A stretch of 64,000 bases of DNA from Streptococcus sp. 29887. GTDB taxonomy: Bacteria; Bacillota; Bacilli; Lactobacillales; Streptococcaceae. Shown piece after piece: positions 25,755-34,264 of this stretch. Within the stretch, counting starts at the first letter, position 1. Each line of letters starts with the position of its first letter. The position numbers were made by a program, and so were the translations under genes. Location of the stretch: the NCBI RefSeq assembly GCF_032595075.1, contig NZ_CP118735.1, positions 1,764,001-1,828,000 of the forward strand, in the 5' to 3' direction. The notes beneath the pieces were generated by a model that saw only the letters and a program-made list of their open reading frames with translations, was not told the origin of the DNA and searched no databases.

Positions 25755-26156
25755 ATGTCAAAAAATCAATTATATAAAAATATTTTAGAAGAAACTTATC
25801 TAGCTACTGCTCAAGGTCGAATAGAAGATTTCAAGAGCCATTTGGCTGCTGATGTCTCTTGGACAGAAGCTGCAGGCTTTCCCTATGCTGGTACCTATAT
25901 CGGTCCAGATGCAGTGATTGAAAACGTCCATGCAAGACTAGGTTCTGAATGGACCAATTATAGTGCCACACCTGTTGATTACGCCTTTTCAGGAAACCGT
26001 GTCATGGTTTATGGCTACTACAAGGGAACCTACAACCTTACTCAGAAATCCTTTCAAGCAGACTTTGTCCATATTTACGATTTTAATGCTGAAAATAGAA
26101 TTACACACTTTATCCAAATCGTAGATAGCGCACTTGTTGAGAAAGCTATGAGATAA
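25755..26156 (+). CDS. NTF2/SnoaL-like small protein
   Basis: 133 aa. Helical N-terminus (LYKNILEETYLATAQGRIED) and a curved sheet (ADVSWTEAAGFPYAGTYIG; VMVYGYYKGTYN; ADFVHIYDF; ITHFIQIVD) are the SnoaL/NTF2 cone fold, which holds varied small-molecule enzymes and binders. No catalytic set can be assigned. It follows the MBL gene by three bases, so they are co-translated. A truncated relative lies upstream at 24132-24261. Confidence 0.8.
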   Translation: MSKNQLYKNILEETYLATAQGRIEDFKSHLAADVSWTEAAGFPYAGTYIGPDAVIENVHARLGSEWTNYSATPVDYAFSGNRVMVYGYYKGTYNLTQKSFQADFVHIYDFNAENRITHFIQIVDSALVEKAMR

Positions 26157-26256
26157 AAATCAATTTTCAAAAGTCTATTCGTCACATATTCTTCACCAAA
26201 AGATACTAAGTAACTCGAAAATTCCTATAAATTGTATCAGAAAGCTAGGTATTCCC

Positions 26257-27099
26257 ATGTACAATTCCAAATTTGAGCTGGGCCATGTTGCCCTCAATGT
26301 CCGCGATTTAGAACTACAAAGCCTATTTTACCAGCAGGTATTAGGCCTCCAAGTTCTGACTGAAAACTCTAAACAGATTGACCTAGGAGTTGGAAAAAAC
26401 ATCCTTATTCGACTTATTCAAACAGAGCAGAAAGGTGAAGTTAGCCACAGCTACGGACTCTACCACTTGGCCATTGTCCTACCTAGCCGAGAGGACCTAG
26501 GGAGCATTTTCCGCCACTTTATCGACAATAAGATTCCCCTCCAAGGCGCCAGCGACCACGGTTACAGCGAAGCCATTTACCTAGCCGACACCGAAGGTAA
26601 CGGCATCGAAATTTACCGCGACCTGCCTCAAGACAATTGGGATGTCCGCCCAGACGGCCGCATCGTCGGCATTACTGAGCCTATGGATGCTGAAACGATC
26701 TATGCTTTAGGGAAAAAAGCTGACGCAGCCTATCAGATGCCAGCTGGCAGTCGCATGGGTCATGTCCATCTATCTGTCCGAGAAAGCTCCGCTTCAAGCC
26801 GATTCTACCAAGAAGTCCTAGCTATCGAGGATAAATTCTCGGTCCCATCTGCAGCCTGGCTAGCCTCAGGCGACTACCATCACCACCTAGCAGTCAACGA
26901 ATGGGGAGGAAAAGAACTACAGACGCGAACTGAAGGCATGCCTGGACTTGCCTACTACACAGTCATCTACTCTAGCCCAGCAGACTTCGAAGCAACCCTA
27001 GAACGTGCCTCCGCCGCAAACTTAAAGATAGAAAGAATGGATAGTTCTGCAGCCTTTGTCGATGTGGATGGTATCAAAACTAAGCTTGTTTTAGAATAA
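26257..27099 (+). CDS. VOC-family (glyoxalase/extradiol dioxygenase-like) protein, CatE type
   Basis: 280 aa made of two VOC half-domains. The first has LGHVALNVRDL and DHGYSEAIYLADTEGNGIEIY; the second has MGHVHLSVRESSASSRFYQE and HHLAVNEW. The His in GHV and the Glu in GIEIY are the metal ligands of the family, so the protein is likely metal-bound. CatE-type enzymes open catechols or handle related quinols, which would suit the neighbouring quinone-reductase cluster; this is inference. Weak ribosome site (AGGT). Confidence 0.8.
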   Translation: MYNSKFELGHVALNVRDLELQSLFYQQVLGLQVLTENSKQIDLGVGKNILIRLIQTEQKGEVSHSYGLYHLAIVLPSREDLGSIFRHFIDNKIPLQGASDHGYSEAIYLADTEGNGIEIYRDLPQDNWDVRPDGRIVGITEPMDAETIYALGKKADAAYQMPAGSRMGHVHLSVRESSASSRFYQEVLAIEDKFSVPSAAWLASGDYHHHLAVNEWGGKELQTRTEGMPGLAYYTVIYSSPADFEATLERASAANLKIERMDSSAAFVDVDGIKTKLVLE

Positions 27100-27103
27100 T
27101 ACG

Positions 27104-27134
27104 AAAAGGAAGTATCTAGCACTTCCTTTTCTTT
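27104..27134. terminator. Bidirectional terminator between the VOC and GH3 genes
   Basis: AAAAGGAAGT (27104-27113) and ACTTCCTTTT (27121-27130) form a perfect 10-bp stem with T-rich flanks between converging genes. Confidence 0.85.
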
Positions 27135-27136
27135 GT

Positions 27137-28294
27137 TTATTTGATTAAACCAAGATCGTATTTCATTCCTAAAATACGTTTGACGGATTGGTCAAGCCGC
27201 TCCTCTGTAATGGTTCCAGCCTTCACTTGTTCCACAATATAAGGAATTTGACTAGCATAGCTCGAAGATAAAATCATATCTGTCCCAGCCTGAATAGTCT
27301 GCAAGGCACCCGAATTTTGATCAACGAATTGCGATAGACCTAGCATATCAAAGTCATCGGTCATAATAACCCCTTCAAAACCAAGTTCATTCCGAAGAAT
27401 ATTATTGATTTCAGGTGAAACGGAAGACGGGACATCATCAATGGCAGGGACGATATTGTGACTGACCATGATGGAGTCTGCCCCCGCTTCAATTCCAGCC
27501 TTAAAGGGAAGAAAATCATTGGCTCGTAATTCTTCTAAACTACGATTGTCATAGACCAAATCTGTATGTGAATCAGCATTGTTCCCATAGCCTGGGAAAT
27601 GTTTCAAAGTCGAAGCAAATTGCTCTTGTTTCAGTAGCTGGACCTCTTGGCTGATATAAGTGGATGTTGTAGCAGCATCTTGACCAATAGTCCGATCATA
27701 AATAAATGACCATGGATCTGTGGATAAGTCCGCAACTGGAAAGAAACCGGCATGAATACCTATCCCTTTCAAAAGCCTGGTTTTGTACTTGCTATCTTCT
27801 AAAACAGCCTCCAGCCCCCCTGACTGATACAATTCCAAGGGGGAGGCAAAGGGAGTTTCTAATAACTGACTAACCCGCGTTACCGTCCCACCTTCTTCAT
27901 CAGAAGCCATTAAAAGTGGTAGCTTAGAATTGGCTTGATAACTTGCAACGTCTTCCTTAACTTGTTCTAAGGTCTTTCCTTCAAAGTCCCGTGAAAATAA
28001 GATATAGCCACCAAAGTGATAGGAAGCAAGATCCTCTAATTGATTTTCAGCAGGTATACGTGCAAAAATCATCTGACCAACTTTTTCTTCTAGGGTCATT
28101 TGTTGTAGGTAATCAGAGATCCGCTTGTCTTTGATAGAAACCTCTTGAACAGGCACAAAAGAAGGACTGTTGCTGGACTGTCCTTCTCTTTTATTAAATA
28201 CATAATATGCTAAGGATGCACAGACCGCAATCAACAAACATGCCAAAAGCGGTCCGACTACACCTAGACTTTTATTTACTCTAGCTCTACGCAC
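27137..28294 (-). CDS. GH3 beta-N-acetylhexosaminidase, membrane-anchored (NagZ-like)
   Basis: 385 aa. Residues 12-32 form a signal-anchor. The GH3 barrel shows MTLEEKVGQMIFARIP, LLMASDEEGGTVTRV, the NagZ histidine-loop motif KHFPGYGNNADSHTD (catalytic acid/base dyad) and the nucleophile Asp in GVIMTDDFDMLGL. It should remove N-acetylglucosamine from peptidoglycan fragments or glycans outside the membrane. The start is GTG at 28294, two bases after the pflA stop, with AGGGA as ribosome site, so it is cotranscribed with pflA. Confidence 0.88.
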   Translation of the reverse strand: MRRARVNKSLGVVGPLLACLLIAVCASLAYYVFNKREGQSSNSPSFVPVQEVSIKDKRISDYLQQMTLEEKVGQMIFARIPAENQLEDLASYHFGGYILFSRDFEGKTLEQVKEDVASYQANSKLPLLMASDEEGGTVTRVSQLLETPFASPLELYQSGGLEAVLEDSKYKTRLLKGIGIHAGFFPVADLSTDPWSFIYDRTIGQDAATTSTYISQEVQLLKQEQFASTLKHFPGYGNNADSHTDLVYDNRSLEELRANDFLPFKAGIEAGADSIMVSHNIVPAIDDVPSSVSPEINNILRNELGFEGVIMTDDFDMLGLSQFVDQNSGALQTIQAGTDMILSSSYASQIPYIVEQVKAGTITEERLDQSVKRILGMKYDLGLIK

Positions 28295-28296
28295 TA

Positions 28297-29085
28297 CTAT
28301 CCCTTTATTCGATTCATATAGTCTTGATAGGATTCGGTTTCCATCAAGTTCTTAGCGTTTAAAACGCGTTCCTTACTTGGTGGCTTGGTCCCTTCAAGTG
28401 GATAAGGTCTACCCAGCTCACGCCACTTAAATTCTCCAAGATTATGGTAAGGCAAGACTTCAAAACGCTCCACATTGTTCAAGGTTTTGACAAATTTTCC
28501 CAATTCAACCAAGTCTTCATCTCGGTCTGTCAATCCAGGGACCAAAACATGACGAATCCAAACTGGCTTACCAATATCCGACAAATAACGAGCGCACTCT
28601 AAAATAGTCTTATTGCTATGCCCCGTTACAATACGGTGCTGGTCTGGATTGATTTCCTTAATATCCAAGAGTACCAAATCTGTCACTTCCATCAAGCGAT
28701 TGTATTTTTCCAGATAACGCTCGGTCGAACGGAAGGTCAGAGCACAGGTGTCCAAGGTTGTGTGGATGCCTTTTTCTTTGGCCAGGGTAAAGAGGGCAAT
28801 CAAAAAGTCAATTTGGATAGTGGCCTCACCACCTGACACAGTGATTCCCCCCTCTTTTCCCCAGAACATACGAAAGCGCAGGGCTTCATTGAGCACATCT
28901 TCTGCAGTCCGCTCAGTGGCAGATGGATTGACCAAATCCCAAGTATCTGGGTTATGGCAATACTGACAGCGCATGTGGCAGCCTTGCATAAAGACTACAA
29001 AACGTACACCCGGTCCATCTACCGAACCAAAACTTTCTGTTGAATGAACCAAGCCTGTGACTTTACGATAATCTATTTCTGTCAT
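28297..29085 (-). CDS. pflA: Pyruvate formate-lyase activating enzyme
   Basis: 262 aa. The radical SAM cluster motif GCHMRCQYCHNPDTW (CxxxCxxC) is near residue 35, preceded by SFGSVDGPGVRFVVFMQ, and KEGGITVSGGEAT follows. It generates the glycyl radical on pyruvate formate-lyase under anaerobic conditions, opening mixed-acid fermentation. A cre-like site in its promoter suggests CcpA control, as expected for fermentative switching. The GH3 gene follows in the same transcript. Confidence 0.95.
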   Translation of the reverse strand: MTEIDYRKVTGLVHSTESFGSVDGPGVRFVVFMQGCHMRCQYCHNPDTWDLVNPSATERTAEDVLNEALRFRMFWGKEGGITVSGGEATIQIDFLIALFTLAKEKGIHTTLDTCALTFRSTERYLEKYNRLMEVTDLVLLDIKEINPDQHRIVTGHSNKTILECARYLSDIGKPVWIRHVLVPGLTDRDEDLVELGKFVKTLNNVERFEVLPYHNLGEFKWRELGRPYPLEGTKPPSKERVLNAKNLMETESYQDYMNRIKG

Positions 29086-29113
29086 AATCTCACCTTTACA
29101 AATTATTACATCT

Positions 29114-29142
29114 AGTATAACACAAAAATGAAAACGCTACTA
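29114..29142 (-). promoter_or_regulatory. pflA promoter with a candidate cre (CcpA) site
   Basis: On the minus strand an extended -10 TGTTATACT (TATACT at 29114-29119) lies next to ATGAAAACGCTACTA (29128-29142 on the plus strand), which matches most of the cre consensus. Confidence 0.4.
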
Positions 29143-29190
29143 TACTTGTAGTTTATTGTTTTTAACTAACTATTTGAATTGCTATGAAAA

Positions 29191-29215
29191 ACCAGCTCCC
29201 CTTCGGGCAACTGGT
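29191..29215 (-). terminator. Terminator of the CorC-type gene
   Basis: ACCAG and CTGGT arms with an inner CCC/GGG pairing, followed on the minus strand by TTTTTC. Confidence 0.55.
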
Positions 29216-29221
29216 CTTAGC

Positions 29222-30556
29222 CTATTCTTTTTCGTTTTCCTCTTCAAGAGTAGTCTTCATCATTTTAAGCTTGGTCACCCGACCATTTTTCACCTTATCA
29301 TTGATAAAGACTAAGTGATGGTCCTTACTGTCCACTTCAAAGGTCACCTTTTCTTCCTGGCTTGGAATAGTGCCGACTCCGGTCAAATAATAACCTGCAA
29401 TGGTATCAACATCATCACTTTCTAGCTCTGTATCAAAATGCTCGTTGAAGTCATTCAGAGTCATATTCCCTTGGACAATATAGGTATTTTCAGCAATTTC
29501 ACGAACAAAAATTTCCGTTTTATCCGTTTCATCATCAATTTCCCCAACAATTTCTTCCAACAAATCTTCTAAAGTGACCAGACCAGCAACCCCACCATAT
29601 TCGTCCAGCAAGATAGCCATTTGGTTTTGGGTATTGCGCAAGGATTTTAACAAATCATCCACGAAAATGGTTTCTGGAACAAAGAGAGGCTCCTGCATAA
29701 TACGACGGATATTGAGATTGTCGAAACCATTGCTAAAGGCTTCAGACAAGATTTTTTTGGTATGAATCAAACCAATGATATTATCCTTATCGCCATCATA
29801 AACTGGAATTCGAGAAAAATTCTGTTTGAGAATGGCCGCCATAATGGTTTCCGTATCGTCTTCAATATCGACCATGAAGGCATCCGTACGGGGAACCATG
29901 ACTTCACGCGCCATCAGCTCATCCAAGGAGAATACACCTTGCAACATCTCGATTTCTTCCGCATCCAAAGTCTGCTCGCTCTTGGTCAAGATATATTCAA
30001 TCTCATCCCGGGTCATCTGCTCGTCCGCATCGTCAAAATTCATGGGTGTAATGCGGCTGATGAGATTGGTCGCGGCTGATAAGAGCCAAACGAAAGGACT
30101 AACAATCTTCCCTAGGAAAATAATCACTGGCGCCGTAACAACTGCCAGATTTTCCTTCATATTCATGGCAATCCGCTTGGGATATAGTTCACCCAGTACG
30201 ATAGATACAAAGGTCAACATCGCTAAAGCCAACCAGTAACCAGCAGTTTGAGCTGTTGTTGAATTACCCATCCACTTGGCAAAAACAGCACCTAAATCAT
30301 TGGCCAAGCTGGCACCCGAAAGGATAGAAATAAAGGTAATTCCGACCTGAATAGTAGAAAGGAAATTATTGGGATTTTCTAAAACTTGCAGTAAGCGAAT
30401 ATACTTCTTCTCACCCTCAGCTGCCTTTTGCTCCACCCGTGAACGATTAAGGGAAACAAGGGCCATTTCTGAAGCTGAAAAGAAGGCATTGAGCAAGGTC
30501 AACAATAAAAGTAATAATAATTGTAAATGAATGGTCTGACTACCAGGGTCTTCCAT
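29222..30556 (-). CDS. Hemolysin-family CNNM/CorC-type membrane protein
   Basis: 444 aa. Residues 10-170 are a DUF21 (CNNM) membrane domain with four hydrophobic segments (LLLLLLTLLNAFFSASEMALV at the start). A CBS pair follows (REVMVPRTDAFMVDIEDD; RRIMQEPLFVPETIFVDDLL), then the CorC_HlyC C-terminal domain (EILVREIAENTYIVQG-like). Such proteins take part in Mg2+ or Co2+ homeostasis or efflux; the old hemolysin label is historical. AGGAGA precedes the ATG. Acidic C-terminus (EEENEKE). Confidence 0.9.
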   Translation of the reverse strand: MEDPGSQTIHLQLLLLLLLTLLNAFFSASEMALVSLNRSRVEQKAAEGEKKYIRLLQVLENPNNFLSTIQVGITFISILSGASLANDLGAVFAKWMGNSTTAQTAGYWLALAMLTFVSIVLGELYPKRIAMNMKENLAVVTAPVIIFLGKIVSPFVWLLSAATNLISRITPMNFDDADEQMTRDEIEYILTKSEQTLDAEEIEMLQGVFSLDELMAREVMVPRTDAFMVDIEDDTETIMAAILKQNFSRIPVYDGDKDNIIGLIHTKKILSEAFSNGFDNLNIRRIMQEPLFVPETIFVDDLLKSLRNTQNQMAILLDEYGGVAGLVTLEDLLEEIVGEIDDETDKTEIFVREIAENTYIVQGNMTLNDFNEHFDTELESDDVDTIAGYYLTGVGTIPSQEEKVTFEVDSKDHHLVFINDKVKNGRVTKLKMMKTTLEEENEKE

Positions 30557-30699
30557 GATATTCTCCTATAATAAAATCTATAACATTCCCATTATACCAT
30601 ATTCTTTTCATTTTGGTATAATCGAGGTGACATTCGCCAAAAATATCTGTAAATCTACACTTCTGTGATAAAATAGTCAAAAAGAAAAGCGAGGTCCGT

Positions 30700-31479
30700 A
30701 TGATTTTATCCATGAAAGAACTGTCCTACAAAAGACAGGGGAAGTACCTATTAAAAGACATCAACTGGGAATTTAAAAAAGGGGAGCGTTGGGCTATTTT
30801 AGGCCTTAACGGTGCTGGAAAATCAACACTGCTGCGCATATTGATGGCAGAGTTTTGGAAGACATCTGGCGAGTTGACTGTTCTGGGAGTGGAATTTGGT
30901 AAGGGTGATATTCCCGGCCTGCGCACTAAGATTGGTGTGGTCGGCTCCTTTTTGGCAGAACGATTTCCAATTGACTTGACGGCAGAGCAAATCGTCCTGA
31001 CTGGAAAATACAAATCCTCCATCCTCTACCGTGAGTACGGGCAAGCTGAGCTAGACCAGGCTATTGAAATGCTGAAAACAATCAAGGCTGACCACTTGAT
31101 TGGCAGGACCTATGCCAGTTTATCACAAGGCGAGCGCCAACTGCTACTCATCGCCCGCAGTTTGATGGAAGAACCTGCTATTTTGATTTTAGACGAAGCA
31201 ACTGTGGGCTTGGATTTACTTGCTCGCGAACGCCTGCTCCATCATATTGACCAGATCTGCCAACTCCCAACGGCTCCTGCCATTATCTATGTGACCCATC
31301 ACGCAGAGGAAATCACTGACAACTTTACCCATGTCCTCCTGCTCAAAGATGGCAAGGTCTTGGCACAGGGACCAAAACAAGACATTTTAACCCCTGAACT
31401 CCTCAGCGATTTTTATGGCAATCAGGTGGAATTGATTGACTTGGGTGAGGGAAGATTGTTCATTAAGCCCATATTATAA
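30700..31479 (+). CDS. ABC transporter ATP-binding protein, orphan (YlmA-like)
   Basis: 259 aa. Walker A GLNGAGKST (about 38-46), signature LSQGERQLLLIARSL, Walker B LILDEATVGLD and switch His in YVTHHAEEI. No permease is next to it: the mnmM gene converges and the CorC-type gene diverges. Proteins of this sort (YlmA) are often soluble regulators or partners of a distant permease. GCGAGG precedes the ATG. Confidence 0.85.
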   Translation: MILSMKELSYKRQGKYLLKDINWEFKKGERWAILGLNGAGKSTLLRILMAEFWKTSGELTVLGVEFGKGDIPGLRTKIGVVGSFLAERFPIDLTAEQIVLTGKYKSSILYREYGQAELDQAIEMLKTIKADHLIGRTYASLSQGERQLLLIARSLMEEPAILILDEATVGLDLLARERLLHHIDQICQLPTAPAIIYVTHHAEEITDNFTHVLLLKDGKVLAQGPKQDILTPELLSDFYGNQVELIDLGEGRLFIKPIL

Positions 31480-31480
31480 A

Positions 31481-31512
31481 AAAATCCAGCCTAGTTTGAG
31501 CTGGATTTTAAT
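31481..31512. terminator. Bidirectional terminator between the ABC gene and mnmM
   Basis: AAAATCCAGC and GCTGGATTTT form a perfect 10-bp stem with T-runs on both strands. Confidence 0.85.
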
Positions 31513-32045
31513 CGTTCCACCATGACCAAAAATGGTGGGGTATTGATTTGATTGAGTGGTTTATAGAGCATGGCTGTAAAAACGGTCTGGTCTAGCTGGC
31601 TGATAAAATCTAAAACCGCATCCTTCTCAAGAGCTCCGCCCTCGTGACCATAGTAAACCATGATGGCTAAGCGACCGCCAACAACAAGACGGTCAAGGAC
31701 TTTTTCGATGGCCTGAAGAGTAGTTGCAGGCAGGGTAATGACTGATTTATCCGCCGAAGGTAGATAGCCCAGATTGAAAATGGCTGCCTTGCATTCATCT
31801 ACATACTGGTCTAAATTTTCGTGCCCAGTCAAAACTAATTGGGCATTGGTCAAGCCAGCTTGTTCTAGTTTTTCAGCCGTTGTGGTCAGGGCTTGTTCCT
31901 GAATATCAAAGGCCACAACTTTTCCTGCTCGCTGGGCTAAAAATAGCGTGTCATGGCCATTTCCCATGGTCGCATCGACCGCTAGGTCCTGGTCAGTTAA
32001 AATCTCGTCTAAAAAGGCATGGGCCATGTGTAAAGGTCTAAGCAT
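31491..32045 (-). CDS. mnmM: tRNA 5-aminomethyl-uridine methyltransferase MnmM (YtqB-like)
   Basis: 184 aa Rossmann methyltransferase. The SAM motif is AVDATMGNGHDTLFLAQ near residue 25; VVAFDIQEQAL follows and the family-specific NLGYLPSADKSVITLP near 95 marks YtqB/MnmM. It completes mnm5(s2)U34 at the tRNA wobble position in Gram-positives, replacing the methyl step of MnmC. The ATG at 32045 has AAGGAG five bases upstream; a GTG at 32051 would overlap that site. It follows tetR closely on the same strand. Confidence 0.88.
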   Translation of the reverse strand: MLRPLHMAHAFLDEILTDQDLAVDATMGNGHDTLFLAQRAGKVVAFDIQEQALTTTAEKLEQAGLTNAQLVLTGHENLDQYVDECKAAIFNLGYLPSADKSVITLPATTLQAIEKVLDRLVVGGRLAIMVYYGHEGGALEKDAVLDFISQLDQTVFTAMLYKPLNQINTPPFLVMVERLKSSSN

Positions 32046-32054
32046 TTTCACTCC

Positions 32055-32573
32055 TTAAGCTAATAATCTTACATAATATTCGGTCAAGGTGGCTTCGTCC
32101 ACCTTTTTGCGTTGCTGCAACCACCAGCTGACCGTCTCCACAAAAGTGGTCACAACAAAATGTACCAGCAAATCCTCTGGAAGATTCCCCTTGTCCTGCA
32201 TGTAGTCTTCAACCACTTTTGGAAAAATGTCGTGTTTCAGCTCCGCTTCCAGTTCTCTTAGAAAATAGGCATTGCGGGACAATAAAAGGCTGGCAACTCG
32301 GTCTTGATTGGTCCGAAAGTGTTTGAAAATATGGGCCAACAAGGTCTTCACATCCGCATCTTCACGACCTGTAAATAAGTGGTGAAAGAGGTCATGACAA
32401 AGTTCTTCCAAAAGAGCCTCTTTACTGGCATAGTGAGCATAGAAAGTGGAACGCCCCACATCTGCCAGGTCAATAACATCCTGCACGCGCATGTCATCAT
32501 AACCTTTATCATTTAATAAGGTCAAAAAAGCCTGAAAAATAGCTCTTTTTGTTTTTGCAATTCGTCTATCCAT
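32055..32573 (-). CDS. TetR/AcrR-family transcriptional regulator
   Basis: 172 aa. The N-terminal helix-turn-helix is seen as RAIFQAFLTLLNDKGYDDMR, VQDVIDLADVGRSTFYAHYASKEALLEEL (residues about 10-60). The ligand domain ends SWWLQQRKKVDEATLTEYYVR, like the TetR_C_8 group. It is divergent from a cation diffusion facilitator gene and so probably controls it. No clear Shine-Dalgarno before the ATG. Confidence 0.88.
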   Translation of the reverse strand: MDRRIAKTKRAIFQAFLTLLNDKGYDDMRVQDVIDLADVGRSTFYAHYASKEALLEELCHDLFHHLFTGREDADVKTLLAHIFKHFRTNQDRVASLLLSRNAYFLRELEAELKHDIFPKVVEDYMQDKGNLPEDLLVHFVVTTFVETVSWWLQQRKKVDEATLTEYYVRLLA

Positions 32574-32694
32574 TTTTCGTACATTTCAAACAATTTGTTC
32601 AGAAAAAGACAAACCGTTTCTCTTGTTTCTAGTTTTTCGGCTCATTACAGTACATAATAAACCTATAAACAGTATAACACAGAAAGGGAATCTC

Positions 32695-33513
32695 ATGTCA
32701 TCTTCTAAAAATACATTTATCGCTTTTCTCCTCAATCTCAGCTTTTCTATCATCGAGTTTATCTTTGGTTGGATCTTTGGTTCCAGTGCCATCTTAGCAG
32801 ATGCTGTTCATGATTTGGGTGACGCCCTCGCCATCGGAAGCTCTGCCATCATGCAAACCTATGCCAACAAACCTGCTGACAAGAACTATCCTTTTGGCTA
32901 CAAGAGATGGAATATTTTGGCCGCTCTATTGACTTCTAGTATTCTGATTATCGGCTCCAGCTTGATCCTTGTAGAAAACATTCCCAATCTTTTCCATCCC
33001 AACCCTGTCAATCAAGATGGGATGTTAGTCCTCGGCATTATCGCTATCATCATCAATTTACTCGCTTCCCGTATTGTAAAAAATGGCCATAGCCATAATG
33101 AATCCATTCTCAGCTTGCACTTTTTAGAGGATATTTTGGGATGGCTGGCGGTCATCCTTGTTTCCATCATTCTTCAATTCACTGATTGGTACTTTCTAGA
33201 CCCACTCCTCTCACTCGGTATTGCTATCTTCATCCTCTCCAAAGCCCTGCCAAAAGCCTGGAATAGTGTCAAGATTCTACTTGAAACAAGTCCGCAAGAA
33301 GTAAATCTTGAAGAAGTGAAAGAAATTCTCCTTGCTCTTGAAAATGTTCACGAAATCACTCAACTGAATGTCTGGACCATGGATGGATATGACCATTGTG
33401 CGACAGTGACGGTCAAACTAACAAATCCTGCTGTAGCAGACAAGACCAAAGCAAAAATACGGAATTCTCTCATCACCTTTGGCATTGTCCAAAGCACCAT
33501 CGAAATTTTGTAA
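32695..33513 (+). CDS. Cation diffusion facilitator family transporter
   Basis: 272 aa. Six membrane segments in the first 190 residues with the CDF metal-site motifs ILADAVHDLGDALAIG (HxxxD) in helix 2 and LHFLEDILGW (HxxxD) in helix 5, then a cytosolic domain (SPQEVNLEEVKEILLAL ... LNVWTMDGYDHCATVTVKL). Members export Zn2+, Mn2+ or Fe2+ by proton antiport. With His and Asp at both sites Zn2+ is plausible, not proven. AAAGGGA lies before the ATG at 32695; an upstream in-frame start at 32623 is unlikely. The divergent TetR gene is its probable regulator. Confidence 0.88.
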   Translation: MSSSKNTFIAFLLNLSFSIIEFIFGWIFGSSAILADAVHDLGDALAIGSSAIMQTYANKPADKNYPFGYKRWNILAALLTSSILIIGSSLILVENIPNLFHPNPVNQDGMLVLGIIAIIINLLASRIVKNGHSHNESILSLHFLEDILGWLAVILVSIILQFTDWYFLDPLLSLGIAIFILSKALPKAWNSVKILLETSPQEVNLEEVKEILLALENVHEITQLNVWTMDGYDHCATVTVKLTNPAVADKTKAKIRNSLITFGIVQSTIEIL

Positions 33514-33551
33514 AAAAATTTTTTAAAAATATCTCATTTTCCTCTCCCATT

Positions 33552-33559
33552 TGCGAATA
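33552..33559 (+). promoter_or_regulatory. SigX (ComX) box of comC
   Basis: TGCGAATA at 33552-33559 fits the streptococcal cin-box core (TNCGAATA) used by the competence sigma factor. It ends seven bases before the comC ATG and has a T-rich region upstream. Confidence 0.75.
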
Positions 33560-33566
33560 AATAGGT

Positions 33567-34211
33567 ATGAAGACAATTATCCTATTTTTCCTGGGAGCTT
33601 CTATCGGCTCCTTCCTGGGATTGGTCATCGACCGTTTCCCTGAACAGTCCATTATCGCCCCATCTAGTCACTGCAATGCCTGCAAACGACGGCTCAAGGC
33701 TTGGGATTTAGTTCCTATTATTTCTCAGCTTTCCACAAAATCTAAATGCCGTTACTGCAAGGCGAAAATTCCTTATTGGTATCTGGGACTGGAATTCTTA
33801 GCTGGTCTATTAGTCCTGCTCTGCCATTTTCATATCCTATCCATAGCTGAAACTATTCTTATCTTAGCCGGGTTGGTCTTGACCATTTACGACATCAAGC
33901 ATCAGGAATATCCCTTCGCTGTCTGGCTACTTTTTACTTTTGTTGCCCTCATTCTCTCCCAGCTCAACTGGCTTTTCTGTGGCTTTTTGCTCCTGGCCTA
34001 TCTGACTGAAAAATGGCAACTCAATATCGGTTCTGGCGATTTTCTCTATCTGGCAAGTCTGTCACTTTTGTTTGGCTTTACAGAAATTATCTGGATTATT
34101 CAACTTAGTTCCATTTTAGGACTGGCTATCTTTTTCATCTTTAAACCCAAATCCCTCCCCTATGTACCTTTTTTATTCCTTGCCAGCCTGATTATCAATA
34201 TCACTCTCTAA
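33567..34211 (+). CDS. comC: Prepilin peptidase ComC (A24 family)
   Basis: 214 aa. ASIGSFLGLVIDRFPEQS opens the protein; CNACKRRL and CRYCKAKI form the zinc-binding CxxC pair; the aspartyl peptidase residues are in TIYDIKHQEYP and GSGDFLYLA (GxGD). Polytopic membrane protein that cleaves and methylates the type IV-like competence pilins (ComGC and others) for DNA uptake. The SigX box directly before the gene puts it in the late competence regulon. No Shine-Dalgarno of note. Confidence 0.93.
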   Translation: MKTIILFFLGASIGSFLGLVIDRFPEQSIIAPSSHCNACKRRLKAWDLVPIISQLSTKSKCRYCKAKIPYWYLGLEFLAGLLVLLCHFHILSIAETILILAGLVLTIYDIKHQEYPFAVWLLFTFVALILSQLNWLFCGFLLLAYLTEKWQLNIGSGDFLYLASLSLLFGFTEIIWIIQLSSILGLAIFFIFKPKSLPYVPFLFLASLIINITL

Positions 34212-34236
34212 ATCGAGCCTAGCTCGATTTTTTTGG
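34210..34236 (+). terminator. Intrinsic terminator of comC
   Basis: AATCGAGC (34211-34218) pairs with GCTCGATT (34222-34229), followed by seven T. Confidence 0.85.
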
Positions 34237-34264
34237 TATAATAGAAGGAATAAAGGAGAAAGCT

